64,000 nucleotides of DNA, taken from the NCBI RefSeq assembly GCF_030708075.1, contig NZ_CP117982.1:2780662-2844661 (forward strand), given 5' to 3'. Numbering within the stretch: position 1 is the stretch's first letter; every line of letters starts with the position of its first letter. The stretch comes from Candidatus Epulonipiscium viviparus (lineage in GTDB: Bacteria; Bacillota; Clostridia; Lachnospirales; Cellulosilyticaceae). Of this stretch, positions 47,006 to 55,499 are shown in pieces. The notes beneath the pieces were generated by a model, which had not been told where the DNA came from, made no database searches, and saw nothing but the letters and a program-made list of their open reading frames with translations. The translations under genes were made by a program, and so were the position numbers.

Positions 47006-48784
47006 CTATGCCGTTTTTAGATACTGACTTATTTCGTATAGTGCTTGATAGAGATCTGCATAAGTGATCATAACCTGATTATTCATATTGTGAAAAAGTT
47101 GCTCAGAAATTATGCCGGCGTCATGTAACACGATGCGTTTGTCAATGTTGGTATCAGCTATGGAAAGCATTTCGAAGATAGCAAAGACGAGCTGAATTGT
47201 GGTTACATATTCGTTTTGAAGATAGGCTTCGTTTAATGGCATCGAGATTTCCTCAATGCGAATAAATTTGTGAAAAGCTTCTATAACATCTGGCGCAGCC
47301 GCAAGGTCGTTTAGGTGAATGTCGTTATTGTAGCTGCCGATTATGATTCCTGCATTATAGGCGTAGGAGATACCGTTAGAAAATGGATGCCCCTCGTAGG
47401 CATAAGGCAAGTCGAGGTCGGCCAAAAATGCTCCCTGGGCAATAAGTTGTTGCTGTATTTGAGAGATCATAGAAGAATTATAAGCGAAGTCTCGAAAAGT
47501 AGCGTTGGTATTTACCGCGTATGCTGCGGCCACGCCAGCTGCTTCCCCAATAGCCATTCCGATAGGCACAACTCGAACACTGCCAAAGCCAATGCTGTGG
47601 TAGCTGGCACTTCTGCTGGCGATGAGGAGGTTGTCGATTACTTTGGGGATGATGGAACGAAATGGAATGCTATATGCATCGGGATCGCCAATGATGTAGC
47701 CCCAGTTGTCTATGCTAGTAGTTTGAATATCGATTGGGTAACTGCCCCAAGCAATCTTGTCAGAAAAATTCATGTGGCTCATCATGTCGCTGGCACTGAG
47801 AGTATATTCGCCGATGATATGTCTGGATTCGCGTACGTATAGTTCTTCTGTTATGCCGCCATATGTTGCATTGGCAAATCCAGGAATATTTGCAATTATA
47901 TATGCCGCAATGTGTTCGCATTCGTCTGCAGCTATGTTTTTGGCGGCGCTTAATTCAGATTGGTTAAGAGGGTCAAAGCCTATGAGCTGCATAGCATTGA
48001 TGAGTACCGAATTGTCGTTTTGTAGCCCCACATTTAATCCTCGAACTTTTACATTGTCTGGATAAGCAGGCGTGTATGCTCTCATTATATCTAAAAATCC
48101 CCAGGCTGAATACGCATTCATTTCGGCTTGATAATAGGCCGTATCAGAATAAATTCCGTCTCGCAGTGCGGCCCAATCGACGTTATCTATTTTAAATACC
48201 TGTGTGATTGCCTGAATTTGTGTAGGATTATTAATGTCCATCCCGCCGATTGTATAGGGAACTCCAGCGGCCGCCGCAATGTCCGCATCTTGTGTGGCAT
48301 CGATAAAGACGTTGGCTGTAAATATAGTATTGTTAGCAGTTATATGTGTGATTTTATTTTCTGTAACAGCGGGCAAAATGTCGTCGGCATTGAGAATAAG
48401 CGTGATGTTGTCCTCAGCTGCGATCATTGATAAGAAAATTTTCTCGACTGTTGCAATATCAAATGAATCGCGTTTGTCCCAAAATCCAGCGAAAGCATTT
48501 TCGGGGTGAATAGCAAGAAAAAATTCTTCAAAAATCCCTTGCGTCAATAGAGTACCATCCAATGAATAATTCATGTCTAGAGAATTTAGACCTCCTAGTG
48601 TAAATAAGCCTCCAACTTTGTCGCGAGTATCGATAAGCAGTGTGTGCATTCCGTTTCTAGCACTGCTTACGGCCGCGGCAATGCCTTCGGGGTCTGTGCC
48701 TATAACAGCAACGTCAAAGTCTGCTGCAAAGATGTTAAAGGTCATACAAAATAAAAAGATTGTTATCATATAAAATTTTCTCAT
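47006..48784 (-). CDS. Secreted FAD-dependent oxidoreductase (FAD_oxidored family)
   Basis: 592 residues. A signal peptide covers about 1-20 ('MITIFLFCMTFNIFA'). The FAD fold begins at once: 'FDVAVIGTDPEGIAAAVSSA' (dinucleotide motif with Asp in place of the second Gly), then 'LLIDTRDKVGGLFTLGGLN' and 'NVFIDATQDADIAAAAGVPY'. 'RSASYHSIGFGSVRVVPIGMAIGEAAGVAAA' features close the cofactor site. The last 150 residues are an extra domain with 'GHPFSNGISYAYNAGIIIGS', similar in style to S-layer homology segments. The substrate is unknown; relatives occur in glycan-degradation gene sets. Confidence 0.8.
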   Translation of the reverse strand: MRKFYMITIFLFCMTFNIFAADFDVAVIGTDPEGIAAAVSSARNGMHTLLIDTRDKVGGLFTLGGLNSLDMNYSLDGTLLTQGIFEEFFLAIHPENAFAGFWDKRDSFDIATVEKIFLSMIAAEDNITLILNADDILPAVTENKITHITANNTIFTANVFIDATQDADIAAAAGVPYTIGGMDINNPTQIQAITQVFKIDNVDWAALRDGIYSDTAYYQAEMNAYSAWGFLDIMRAYTPAYPDNVKVRGLNVGLQNDNSVLINAMQLIGFDPLNQSELSAAKNIAADECEHIAAYIIANIPGFANATYGGITEELYVRESRHIIGEYTLSASDMMSHMNFSDKIAWGSYPIDIQTTSIDNWGYIIGDPDAYSIPFRSIIPKVIDNLLIASRSASYHSIGFGSVRVVPIGMAIGEAAGVAAAYAVNTNATFRDFAYNSSMISQIQQQLIAQGAFLADLDLPYAYEGHPFSNGISYAYNAGIIIGSYNNDIHLNDLAAAPDVIEAFHKFIRIEEISMPLNEAYLQNEYVTTIQLVFAIFEMLSIADTNIDKRIVLHDAGIISEQLFHNMNNQVMITYADLYQALYEISQYLKTA

Positions 48785-48869
48785 CGTTAATCCTCCAATG
48801 TGTTTAAAGTAGTTGTCCCATAGTAAAATGTGGTGTAAAATAAGTCTAAAATGAATGTGTGGTGATTAA

Positions 48870-50225
48870 ATGATTTTTGCAAGCATGACATTTTTATTTG
48901 TATTTTTGCCAATTGTATTAATAGGATACTTTGTTTTGCCGATGCGGAATATCTTTATATTTTTGGCGAGCTTATATTTTTATGCTTGGGGGGAGCCTAG
49001 CTATGTGTATCTAATGCTATTTAGCATATGTTTCAATTATATCATAGGGCTTTGCATTAGCGATAGAAAAGAAGTTTTGGTGACGGGAGTATTTTTAAAT
49101 TTGCTGATTTTATTTGTGTTTAAATATGAAGGGTTTATAGTAGAGAATATAAATCATTTACTAGATATAAATTTGCCGAGCATGAATTTGCCGTTGCCTA
49201 TTGGGATCTCATTTTTTACGTTTCAAGCTATTTCGTATTTAATAGATGTGTATCGAAAAGATGTACCGTCGCAGAAGAATCCAATTAATTTGGGGTTATA
49301 CATATCGCTATTTCCACAGCTTATAGCAGGACCAATTGTGCGCTATACAGATATTGAAAAGCAAATCAATCAACGTAGCATTACATGGGCTCAAATCGAT
49401 TATGGCGTAAAGCGTTTTATTGAAGGTCTGGCAAAAAAAGTAATTTTGGCTAACAATTTTGCGATCATATCGGAGGCCGCATTTGCAAGTGATAACCTTT
49501 CAACCAGCTTTGCATGGCTTGGAGCAATTGCGTATACATTGCAAATTTATTATGATTTCTCGGGGTATAGCGATATGGCAATAGGGCTTGGAAGAATATT
49601 TGGTTTTACATTTGCAGAGAATTTTAATTATCCGTATATTGCGAAGACGGTGAGTGAATTTTGGCGCCGATGGCACATCTCGTTGGGTAGTTTTTTTAGA
49701 GATTATGTATATTTTCCGTTGGGAGGATCTCGCGTAAGCAGAGGTAAATTGCGCCGTAATTTATTTATTGTGTGGGCATTAACAGGGCTATGGCATGGTG
49801 CGGCTTGGCAATTTTTGGCATGGGGGATGCTATATTTTATATTAATTTTAGTAGAAAAAGAGTTAAAGCCATACTTTAACAGTAAAATCTTTAGTTTATG
49901 TTACCAAATTTATACGATGTTTTTTGTGATAATTGGATGGATAATATTTGCGCAAGAATCGTTGACACAAGCAATGGAGTATATTATAGTGATGTTAGGA
50001 GCTGGAGATTTTATTAGTTTGGAGTTTTATCGATACTTAAATAATTATTACGTATTGCTTATCATAGGAATAATATTTACAATGCCGGTGGCGCCGATGT
50101 TAAAAAATAAATTGAAGCCTGTTGCAGAAATTATTTCTCCAGTTGTCTACATAGCTATATTTTTGTCATGTGTATCATATCTTGTAATAGGTGCACATAA
50201 TCCTTTTATTTACTTTAATTTTTAA
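48870..50225 (+). CDS. MBOAT-family membrane O-acyltransferase (AlgI/DltB-like)
   Basis: 451 residues with about ten membrane helices. 'PLPIGISFFTFQAISYLIDVYR', 'FPQLIAGPIVRYTDIEKQI', 'YYDFSGYSDMAIGLGRIFGF', 'FWRRWHISLGSFFRDYVYFPLGG' and the catalytic His in 'LWHGAAWQFLAWG' define an AlgI-type acetyltransferase. It moves acyl groups across the membrane to a surface polysaccharide. The SGNH-type partner (AlgJ/DltD-like) that normally accompanies it is not adjacent. Its start lies 85 bases from the divergent oxidoreductase. Confidence 0.92.
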   Translation: MIFASMTFLFVFLPIVLIGYFVLPMRNIFIFLASLYFYAWGEPSYVYLMLFSICFNYIIGLCISDRKEVLVTGVFLNLLILFVFKYEGFIVENINHLLDINLPSMNLPLPIGISFFTFQAISYLIDVYRKDVPSQKNPINLGLYISLFPQLIAGPIVRYTDIEKQINQRSITWAQIDYGVKRFIEGLAKKVILANNFAIISEAAFASDNLSTSFAWLGAIAYTLQIYYDFSGYSDMAIGLGRIFGFTFAENFNYPYIAKTVSEFWRRWHISLGSFFRDYVYFPLGGSRVSRGKLRRNLFIVWALTGLWHGAAWQFLAWGMLYFILILVEKELKPYFNSKIFSLCYQIYTMFFVIIGWIIFAQESLTQAMEYIIVMLGAGDFISLEFYRYLNNYYVLLIIGIIFTMPVAPMLKNKLKPVAEIISPVVYIAIFLSCVSYLVIGAHNPFIYFNF

Positions 50226-50262
50226 AATGTGGAACAAGTAGTCGTTTTTATATTAAATTAAC

Positions 50263-50290
50263 TTGAAAAAAATTCAAAATTTGGTATAAT
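50263..50290 (+). promoter_or_regulatory. Promoter of the cheV-like gene
   Basis: TTGAAA (50263-50268), 16 bases, TATAAT (50285-50290). It lies 36 bases before the ATG at 50327, which is preceded by AAAGGAGGATT. Confidence 0.7.
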
Positions 50291-50326
50291 GAAGAAGATA
50301 ACTAATTACTAAAGGAGGATTTATTA

Positions 50327-51220
50327 ATGAGTGAGATATTATTAAATGCAGGAACTGGAGAAGTGGAAGTAGTTGAATTTATTGTACGCGGAAAGCATTA
50401 TGCAATAAATGTTTTAAAGATTAAAGGAATTGTAACAATAGATGAAGTTATGCCTTTTCCAAATACAAGAGAAGAAGTAGCTGGTCTTACAAATGTAAGA
50501 AATGAAATGGACGTTGTAATTGACTTAAGTTTTGTTTTACACAAAGTACATACTCAAGATTACAAGAAAGCTCTTGGTTTGCTATGCGAATTTAATGAAA
50601 CCAAAGTGGTATTTTTGGTTGACCAAGTAAATGGCATAAGGCGAATTGGTTGGAATGATATTAAACAAACTACAAATATTAAGGCAGAAACATTAAGTAT
50701 AGGTAGTTTGATGTTGGATGAAACAATTATAATTTTGCTAGATTTTGAAACAATCACTATTAAAGCTGGTATAGGAAATATGTGGGAAGCCGGAACAGTT
50801 TCAGAAGATACCATTGTAAGTAGACAAGAGAAAATTATGGTTGTAGAAGACTCAAGAGCAATAAGAGAGATGTTAAAATGTGTGCTAGAAGAAGCAGGAT
50901 TTTCAAATTTAAAATTGTTCGAAAATGGACAACTTGCAAAAGACTATATCTTTGATTTAAAAGAAAAATTTGGGGCTAAGTTTAGGCAACAAGTGGATTT
51001 GGTTATAACTGATGTTGAGATGCCGATATTAGATGGGTATAGTTTAACGCGTGCTATTAAAGAAGATGACACGTTAAAAGAGCTTCCGGTTATTATTTTC
51101 TCATCATTGATTACAGAGGAGTTACAACATAAAGGGAAAGAATTAGGTGCAGATGCTCAGCTTAGTAAACCGTCTATGAATGAGCTTGTGAAAGTGATCA
51201 ATATGTTTTTTGGAAAGTAA
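50327..51220 (+). CDS. cheV: CheV-type chemotaxis protein (CheW domain plus receiver)
   Basis: 297 residues. The CheW-like domain covers about 14-150 ('VEFIVRGKHYAINVLKIKGIV', 'NEMDVVIDLSFVL', 'FLVDQVNGIRRI'). The receiver covers about 168-297, with the acidic pair in 'MVVEDSRAI', the phosphorylated Asp in 'VDLVITDVEMPILDG', Ser in 'IIFSSL' and Lys in 'AQLSKPS'. CheV couples chemoreceptors to the CheA kinase and adapts the signal. No other chemotaxis genes are nearby, so it is a dispersed member of the system. It is closed by a terminator. Confidence 0.92.
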   Translation: MSEILLNAGTGEVEVVEFIVRGKHYAINVLKIKGIVTIDEVMPFPNTREEVAGLTNVRNEMDVVIDLSFVLHKVHTQDYKKALGLLCEFNETKVVFLVDQVNGIRRIGWNDIKQTTNIKAETLSIGSLMLDETIIILLDFETITIKAGIGNMWEAGTVSEDTIVSRQEKIMVVEDSRAIREMLKCVLEEAGFSNLKLFENGQLAKDYIFDLKEKFGAKFRQQVDLVITDVEMPILDGYSLTRAIKEDDTLKELPVIIFSSLITEELQHKGKELGADAQLSKPSMNELVKVINMFFGK

Positions 51221-51231
51221 TATAGTTTAGG

Positions 51232-51265
51232 GTGTGTAGGTATTTTCTATACACTCCATTTTTTT
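51232..51265 (+). terminator. Terminator after the cheV-like gene
   Basis: Stem GTGTGTAG (51232-51239) with CTATACAC (51247-51254, one G-T pair), then TCCA and seven T. Confidence 0.75.
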
Positions 51266-51294
51266 GCGCAAAAATCTAAGATTAGAAAATTACC

Positions 51295-51323
51295 TTGACA
51301 TGAGTTAAAAAATATGGTTGAAT
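51295..51323 (+). promoter_or_regulatory. Candidate promoter of the acidic-repeat gene
   Basis: Consensus TTGACA at 51295-51300 with a weak TTGAAT 17 bases downstream (51318-51323). It overlaps an ATG at 51314, which argues that translation begins further on at 51395. Confidence 0.45.
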
Positions 51324-51394
51324 TTAACTGTCAGATTTTTACAATATATCGGAATATAGAAATATCGAAATATAAAATAGAAAGGAATGGATTA

Positions 51395-54300
51395 ATGGGA
51401 GAAGTTAAATTTAAGTTTTTGGAAAGTACATTGAATGTTTCTGTTCAAAGAGATAACTATGTACAGGTGTATAAGAGATATGAAGAGTTGGCATATGAAT
51501 TGATTCAATCGTTTATTGTGACATATGAGCCTGAAAACGAAACTGATGCATATGAAAATGCGCTAGCGCAAGGATATGCAGTATTAGACAAAGCTATCGA
51601 CAATGCTGTAGAGTGGTTACAAGAATTGGGAGTAGAAAAACTGGATAAAAAAAGCTTTTGCAAAAATTATTATGAAGAGTATAATACATGGGCCGACGAC
51701 ATAAAGAAAATAAAAGTTTTTGAAAAGTTGCTAGAAAGTCTAAAAACAAATATCAGACAATTAAGTTATTCAGTGATGAACGTGCTGAAAAATATAAAAA
51801 AATGGGAATTTGATTATGTGACAGTAGAAGATAGGGCAACTGCAGAACTGCTGATAACAACCTTAAAAGCCGACAATCTAGAAAGTACTATTATGACAAT
51901 CTTTGCATTAGATCCGTTTAATATAGATCTTTATGCTTATATTATAGAAAACGAAATAGATAAAAATGGAGATATTGTAGAAATAGCAAAGTATTATGGA
52001 GTATATATAGATGACATAGTGAACAAAAAGTTATTATCGTATTTAGAGCCCGCTCTTGATACAGAAGATGCCGCCACTAATGCGAAACTCAAAATTGTCA
52101 ACAGTATGTTATGCTATAATATAGAAACAAGTATTGCTCTAAAAAAAATTAACGATATATTGGACAAGTTGTTAATCGCGAAGACAAGAACATTTAATAA
52201 CTATGTCTACGATACGGAAGAGAATTGCTTAGAAGCCAAAATGCAGTACGACTCATTAGTGCAACTTTGCGAACCGTGCGACACAATGAGTAAAAGCGCA
52301 TTGAAAGCTATGAAAAAGGAAATTTCTGACAAAAAATATGTAGGTAATATTGCAGAGAAATTTATTAACCAAATTAATGACCAGATTGCGAAAATAGAAG
52401 ACTTGGATCAAGAAGCTGAGACCGTATCTGAGTTATATGTTGAGATTCAAGAATTTTATGATAGCAAAATATCAAATATACTAAAAAAATGTTTGTTTTG
52501 TATAAATGATTCGAATGGGGAAAAGTTTGAACAGGCCAAAGGACGGTTTTCTGCAATGGAAGACGAAGAAGTTGTAGTATACTTTAGCGATTCTGGGTGG
52601 TCTAGTTCGAGAGATGGCTTCATCATAACGGATAAGAAAATTTATAATAGATGCGCTTTTGCAGATGAATGGGCAATTGCGTTAGATGGGATAGAACATA
52701 TCGTAATAGATTATAAAAAGATATTGGTTAACAATCAAATATTGGCATGTAGTACGATATCAAAAGATGAATTAAGGAATTTAGTGAAATTTCTCAATTT
52801 TGTAATCAATACATTGACCAATGATGAGTTTGAGGATGAGGAAACAATCGATGGTGAAGAAAAACAAGAAAGTACAAAATTTGAAGCAGATGATGATGGA
52901 ATGGAGTATATGGCGAAATTGGCTATGTCAAGCTTCCTGCAAATAGAAGAAGATGATGATGGAATGGAGTATATGGCGAAATCGGCTATGTCAGGCTCCC
53001 CGCAAATAGAAGAAGATGATTATGGAATGGAGTATATGGCGAAATCGGCTATGTCAGGCTCCCCGCAAATAGAAGAAGATGATTATGGAATGGAGTATAT
53101 GGCAATATTAGCCATGTCAGGCTCCGGACAAGTAGACGTTGAAGAGGGTGTCTGGAAAGCCGAAGCCGAATATTTGGATGCAACATCAGATGAAGAAGAC
53201 GACGACGAATATTGGGACTCAGTAGCCGATGAAGAAGACGACGAATATTTGGATGCAACATCAGATGAAGAAGACGACGAATATTGGGACTCAGTAGCCG
53301 ATGAAGAAGACGACGAGTATTTGGATGCAACATCAGATGAAGAAGACGACGAATATTTGGATGCAACAGCCGATGAAGAAGACGACGAGTATTTGGACGC
53401 AGTAGCAGATGAAGAAGACGACGAGTATTTGGATGCGATAGCAGATGAAGAAGACGACGAATATTTGGACGCAGTAGCAGATGAAGAAGACGACGAGTAT
53501 TTGGATGCGATAGCAGATGAAGAAGACGACGAATATTTGGATGCAACAGCCGATGAAGAAGACGACGAGTATTTGGATGCAACAGCAGATGAAGAAGACG
53601 ACGAGTATTTGGACGCAGCAGCAGATGAAGAAGACGACGAATATTTGGACGCAGTAGCCGATGAAGAAGACGACGAGTATTTGGATGCAGTAGCCGATGA
53701 AGAAGACGACGAGTATTTGGATGCAACAGCAGATGAAGAAGACGACGAGTATTTGGACGCAACAGCAGATGAAGAAGACGACGAGTATTTGGATGCAACA
53801 GCAGATGAAGAAGACGACGAATATTTGGACGCAACAGCAGATGAAGAAGACGACGAGTATTTGGATGCAACAGCAGATGAAGAAGACGACGAGTATTTGG
53901 ATGCAACAGCAGATGAAGAAGACGACGAGTATTTGGATGCAACAGCAGATGAAGAAGACGACGAATATTTGGATGCAACAGCCGATGAAGAAGACGACGA
54001 GTATTTGGACGCAGTAGCAGATGAAGAAGACGGCGAGTATTTGGATGCAACAGCCGATGATAATGATGATGAAGATGTCTGGCAAGCAGTAGCCAACGAC
54101 GAAGATATCTGGGAAGCAAGGCGTATATCTGATGATGATATGCCAGTGGTTTTGAAAGATTTATTGCAAAAAAATGTTAATAACAAAAATAATGTAGTGC
54201 GTTTAAAAACTCAATTGACTGACACAGATATAGAAAGAATTCAAAATTGCTATTCGAATATGCGATGCAAATCGTTACACCAACGTTTATATAATATAAC

Positions 54301-54655
54301 TAGATTGGCAGATTATCCCAAAAAAATGATGAATGCGAAAAAACAATATGCGCCGTTTAGCGATGGTGAAGAGGTAGTTATACTATATGATGATACCGTG
54401 TTTGGAACTGCAAAGTCTGGATTTGTAATAACGAATAAAAATTTGTATAGTAAGATAGTTTTTCAAGCGGCTGTGACAATTCCGCTTATTCATATATCGT
54501 CTGTTAAGAAAGAAAAAAATAATATTTTGGTGAATAATACGGTTTTGCCAACAGGGTTGATGGATATAGATGATATGAACGTACTGGTGGATTTTTTAAA
54601 ATTTATTGCTTCTTGTGTAGGAGAACAAGTGGGCTATAGAACTATAAAAGCATAA
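51395..54655 (+). CDS. Large acidic-repeat protein with two PH-like domains
   Basis: 1086 residues from the ATG at 51395, chosen because GAAAGGAA lies 7 bases upstream and the earlier ATG overlaps the promoter. Residues 1-385 are mostly helical and not recognised. Residues about 387-473 form a small beta domain ('EEVVVYFSDSGWSSSRDGFI', 'ITDKKIYNRCAF'). Next come four copies of a 21-residue repeat and 24 copies of a 12-residue acidic repeat (DEEDDEYLDATA). The C-terminal domain (about 988-1080) repeats the first: 'GEEVVILYDDTVFGTAKSGF', 'VITNKNLYSKIVF'. Both domains look like the bacterial PH-like fold. There is no signal peptide or membrane helix, so it is cytoplasmic. The function is unknown. 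Confidence 0.75.
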   Translation: MGEVKFKFLESTLNVSVQRDNYVQVYKRYEELAYELIQSFIVTYEPENETDAYENALAQGYAVLDKAIDNAVEWLQELGVEKLDKKSFCKNYYEEYNTWADDIKKIKVFEKLLESLKTNIRQLSYSVMNVLKNIKKWEFDYVTVEDRATAELLITTLKADNLESTIMTIFALDPFNIDLYAYIIENEIDKNGDIVEIAKYYGVYIDDIVNKKLLSYLEPALDTEDAATNAKLKIVNSMLCYNIETSIALKKINDILDKLLIAKTRTFNNYVYDTEENCLEAKMQYDSLVQLCEPCDTMSKSALKAMKKEISDKKYVGNIAEKFINQINDQIAKIEDLDQEAETVSELYVEIQEFYDSKISNILKKCLFCINDSNGEKFEQAKGRFSAMEDEEVVVYFSDSGWSSSRDGFIITDKKIYNRCAFADEWAIALDGIEHIVIDYKKILVNNQILACSTISKDELRNLVKFLNFVINTLTNDEFEDEETIDGEEKQESTKFEADDDGMEYMAKLAMSSFLQIEEDDDGMEYMAKSAMSGSPQIEEDDYGMEYMAKSAMSGSPQIEEDDYGMEYMAILAMSGSGQVDVEEGVWKAEAEYLDATSDEEDDDEYWDSVADEEDDEYLDATSDEEDDEYWDSVADEEDDEYLDATSDEEDDEYLDATADEEDDEYLDAVADEEDDEYLDAIADEEDDEYLDAVADEEDDEYLDAIADEEDDEYLDATADEEDDEYLDATADEEDDEYLDAAADEEDDEYLDAVADEEDDEYLDAVADEEDDEYLDATADEEDDEYLDATADEEDDEYLDATADEEDDEYLDATADEEDDEYLDATADEEDDEYLDATADEEDDEYLDATADEEDDEYLDATADEEDDEYLDAVADEEDGEYLDATADDNDDEDVWQAVANDEDIWEARRISDDDMPVVLKDLLQKNVNNKNNVVRLKTQLTDTDIERIQNCYSNMRCKSLHQRLYNITRLADYPKKMMNAKKQYAPFSDGEEVVILYDDTVFGTAKSGFVITNKNLYSKIVFQAAVTIPLIHISSVKKEKNNILVNNTVLPTGLMDIDDMNVLVDFLKFIASCVGEQVGYRTIKA
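52889..53140 (+). repeat. 63-bp tandem repeats (four copies) in the acidic-repeat gene
   Basis: Copies start at 52889, 52952, 53015 and 53078. Each encodes 21 residues of the pattern DD-[DY]-GMEYMA-x-x-AMS followed by a Gln-Ile-Glu-Glu linker. Copies two and three are nearly identical, the first and last are more diverged. Confidence 0.9.
53189..54055 (+). repeat. 36-bp tandem repeats (24 copies) in the acidic-repeat gene
   Basis: Twenty-four units starting with GATGAAGAAGACGACGA and encoding DEEDDEYLDA-x-A. The first unit is 39 bp (one extra Asp codon); from 53264 the step is exactly 36 bp through 54020. The last units have fewer differences from one another than the first. No frameshift occurs in the array. 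Confidence 0.95.
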
Positions 54656-54664
54656 AAAATTTGA

Positions 54665-54691
54665 GGGCTATCTGAGGGTAGCTCCTTTTTT
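54665..54691 (+). terminator. Terminator after the acidic-repeat gene
   Basis: A seven-pair stem (54665-54671 with 54678-54684, two G-T pairs) followed by CTTTTTT, starting 10 bases after the stop codon. Confidence 0.6.
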
Positions 54692-54755
54692 ATGGGTCAA
54701 GCGCAAATTGCAAAAGAGTACATATAATGATAGTAATCACATTTAATAGGGACTG

Positions 54756-55412
54756 ATGGCTATGGAGAATAAAATAAATTTTTTGAAGCATTTGTGTTTT
54801 AGTTTGACTTTTTTGGGGATAATGTTCATTATTATTCCAATACTAGATTATTACAAAGAATCTCCAGCAAGTAATTTGAGTATAATTTGTGGAGTTTTGA
54901 TGCTTATAGGTGTATTAAAAATATTTTTATATGTTTTAAAATTACAAAAATTGCAATATAAGATTATAGACAGATGGCATTGCGAGAATGCGGAGGTACT
55001 AAGTAATAGAAAGTGGAATTATAAGATGTGCAATGTGGGATTACTGCTTATATGTTTATTGCTAGGATTTGGGCTTTTGCCTGGGGATATCAATTTGGGG
55101 TTGTTGCTAATAGTTTGTGGAGTGATTATTGCGGGGCAGCAAAATTTGTTGATAGAAGATTACATCGATAGAGTTTCGCATGAAGTGATATTTACAGAGA
55201 AGTTTATTTTGTATTATGATGAAATGTATGGAGCCTATAGTGGAAATTATGTTTTGATAAGTATTGAGATTGTAAATAAGCAATTGATATTAGAGTATTT
55301 AAGTATTTACAGTGAAGACGATGTAAAAAAAGTGAGTATTGATATTCCGTATGGTTTGGCGGACAATGCGGTGGATTTACATCACAGATATAGTGAAAAG
55401 TTTTTGCCGTAG
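54756..55412 (+). CDS. Hypothetical membrane protein with four helices
   Basis: 218 residues. Hydrophobic segments lie at about 12-32, 41-61, 93-109 and 112-130; the rest is a soluble C-terminal domain of about 85 residues with 'YIDRVSHEVIFTEKFILYYDEMYGAYSGNYVLI'-type beta strands. I do not recognise a family. It might be a partner of the preceding acidic-repeat protein, whose PH-like domains have a comparable strand pattern, but this is weak inference. It is a single gene between two terminators. The start could also be the Met two codons later. Confidence 0.65.
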   Translation: MAMENKINFLKHLCFSLTFLGIMFIIIPILDYYKESPASNLSIICGVLMLIGVLKIFLYVLKLQKLQYKIIDRWHCENAEVLSNRKWNYKMCNVGLLLICLLLGFGLLPGDINLGLLLIVCGVIIAGQQNLLIEDYIDRVSHEVIFTEKFILYYDEMYGAYSGNYVLISIEIVNKQLILEYLSIYSEDDVKKVSIDIPYGLADNAVDLHHRYSEKFLP

Positions 55413-55437
55413 GCCTCGTGAAATGCGAGGCTTTTTT
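55413..55437 (+). terminator. Terminator after the membrane protein gene
   Basis: Perfect six-pair stem GCCTCG/CGAGGC (55413-55418 with 55426-55431), 7-base loop, then six T. It begins directly after the stop codon. Confidence 0.9.
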
Positions 55438-55499
55438 GGCTAGACAAATCGTTTCAAATATTATAAAATATATTGGTAAAAATTTCTAAGGAGGCGTTT

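Noticed and set aside
51314..51394. Upstream ATG at 51314 as start of the acidic-repeat protein
   Set aside because: It overlaps the likely -10 region and has no ribosome site, whereas the ATG at 51395 has one.
53189..54055. CRISPR array
   Set aside because: Units are contiguous without spacers and lie in frame within a coding sequence; the same holds for the arrays at 25501 and 63486.
53049..54186. Long minus-strand frames (over 350 residues, Ser-rich or Leu/His/Arg-rich) across the acidic-repeat gene
   Set aside because: They are mirror frames of the 36-bp repeat. A periodic sequence with unit length divisible by three stays open in several frames; there is no ribosome site and no recognisable protein.
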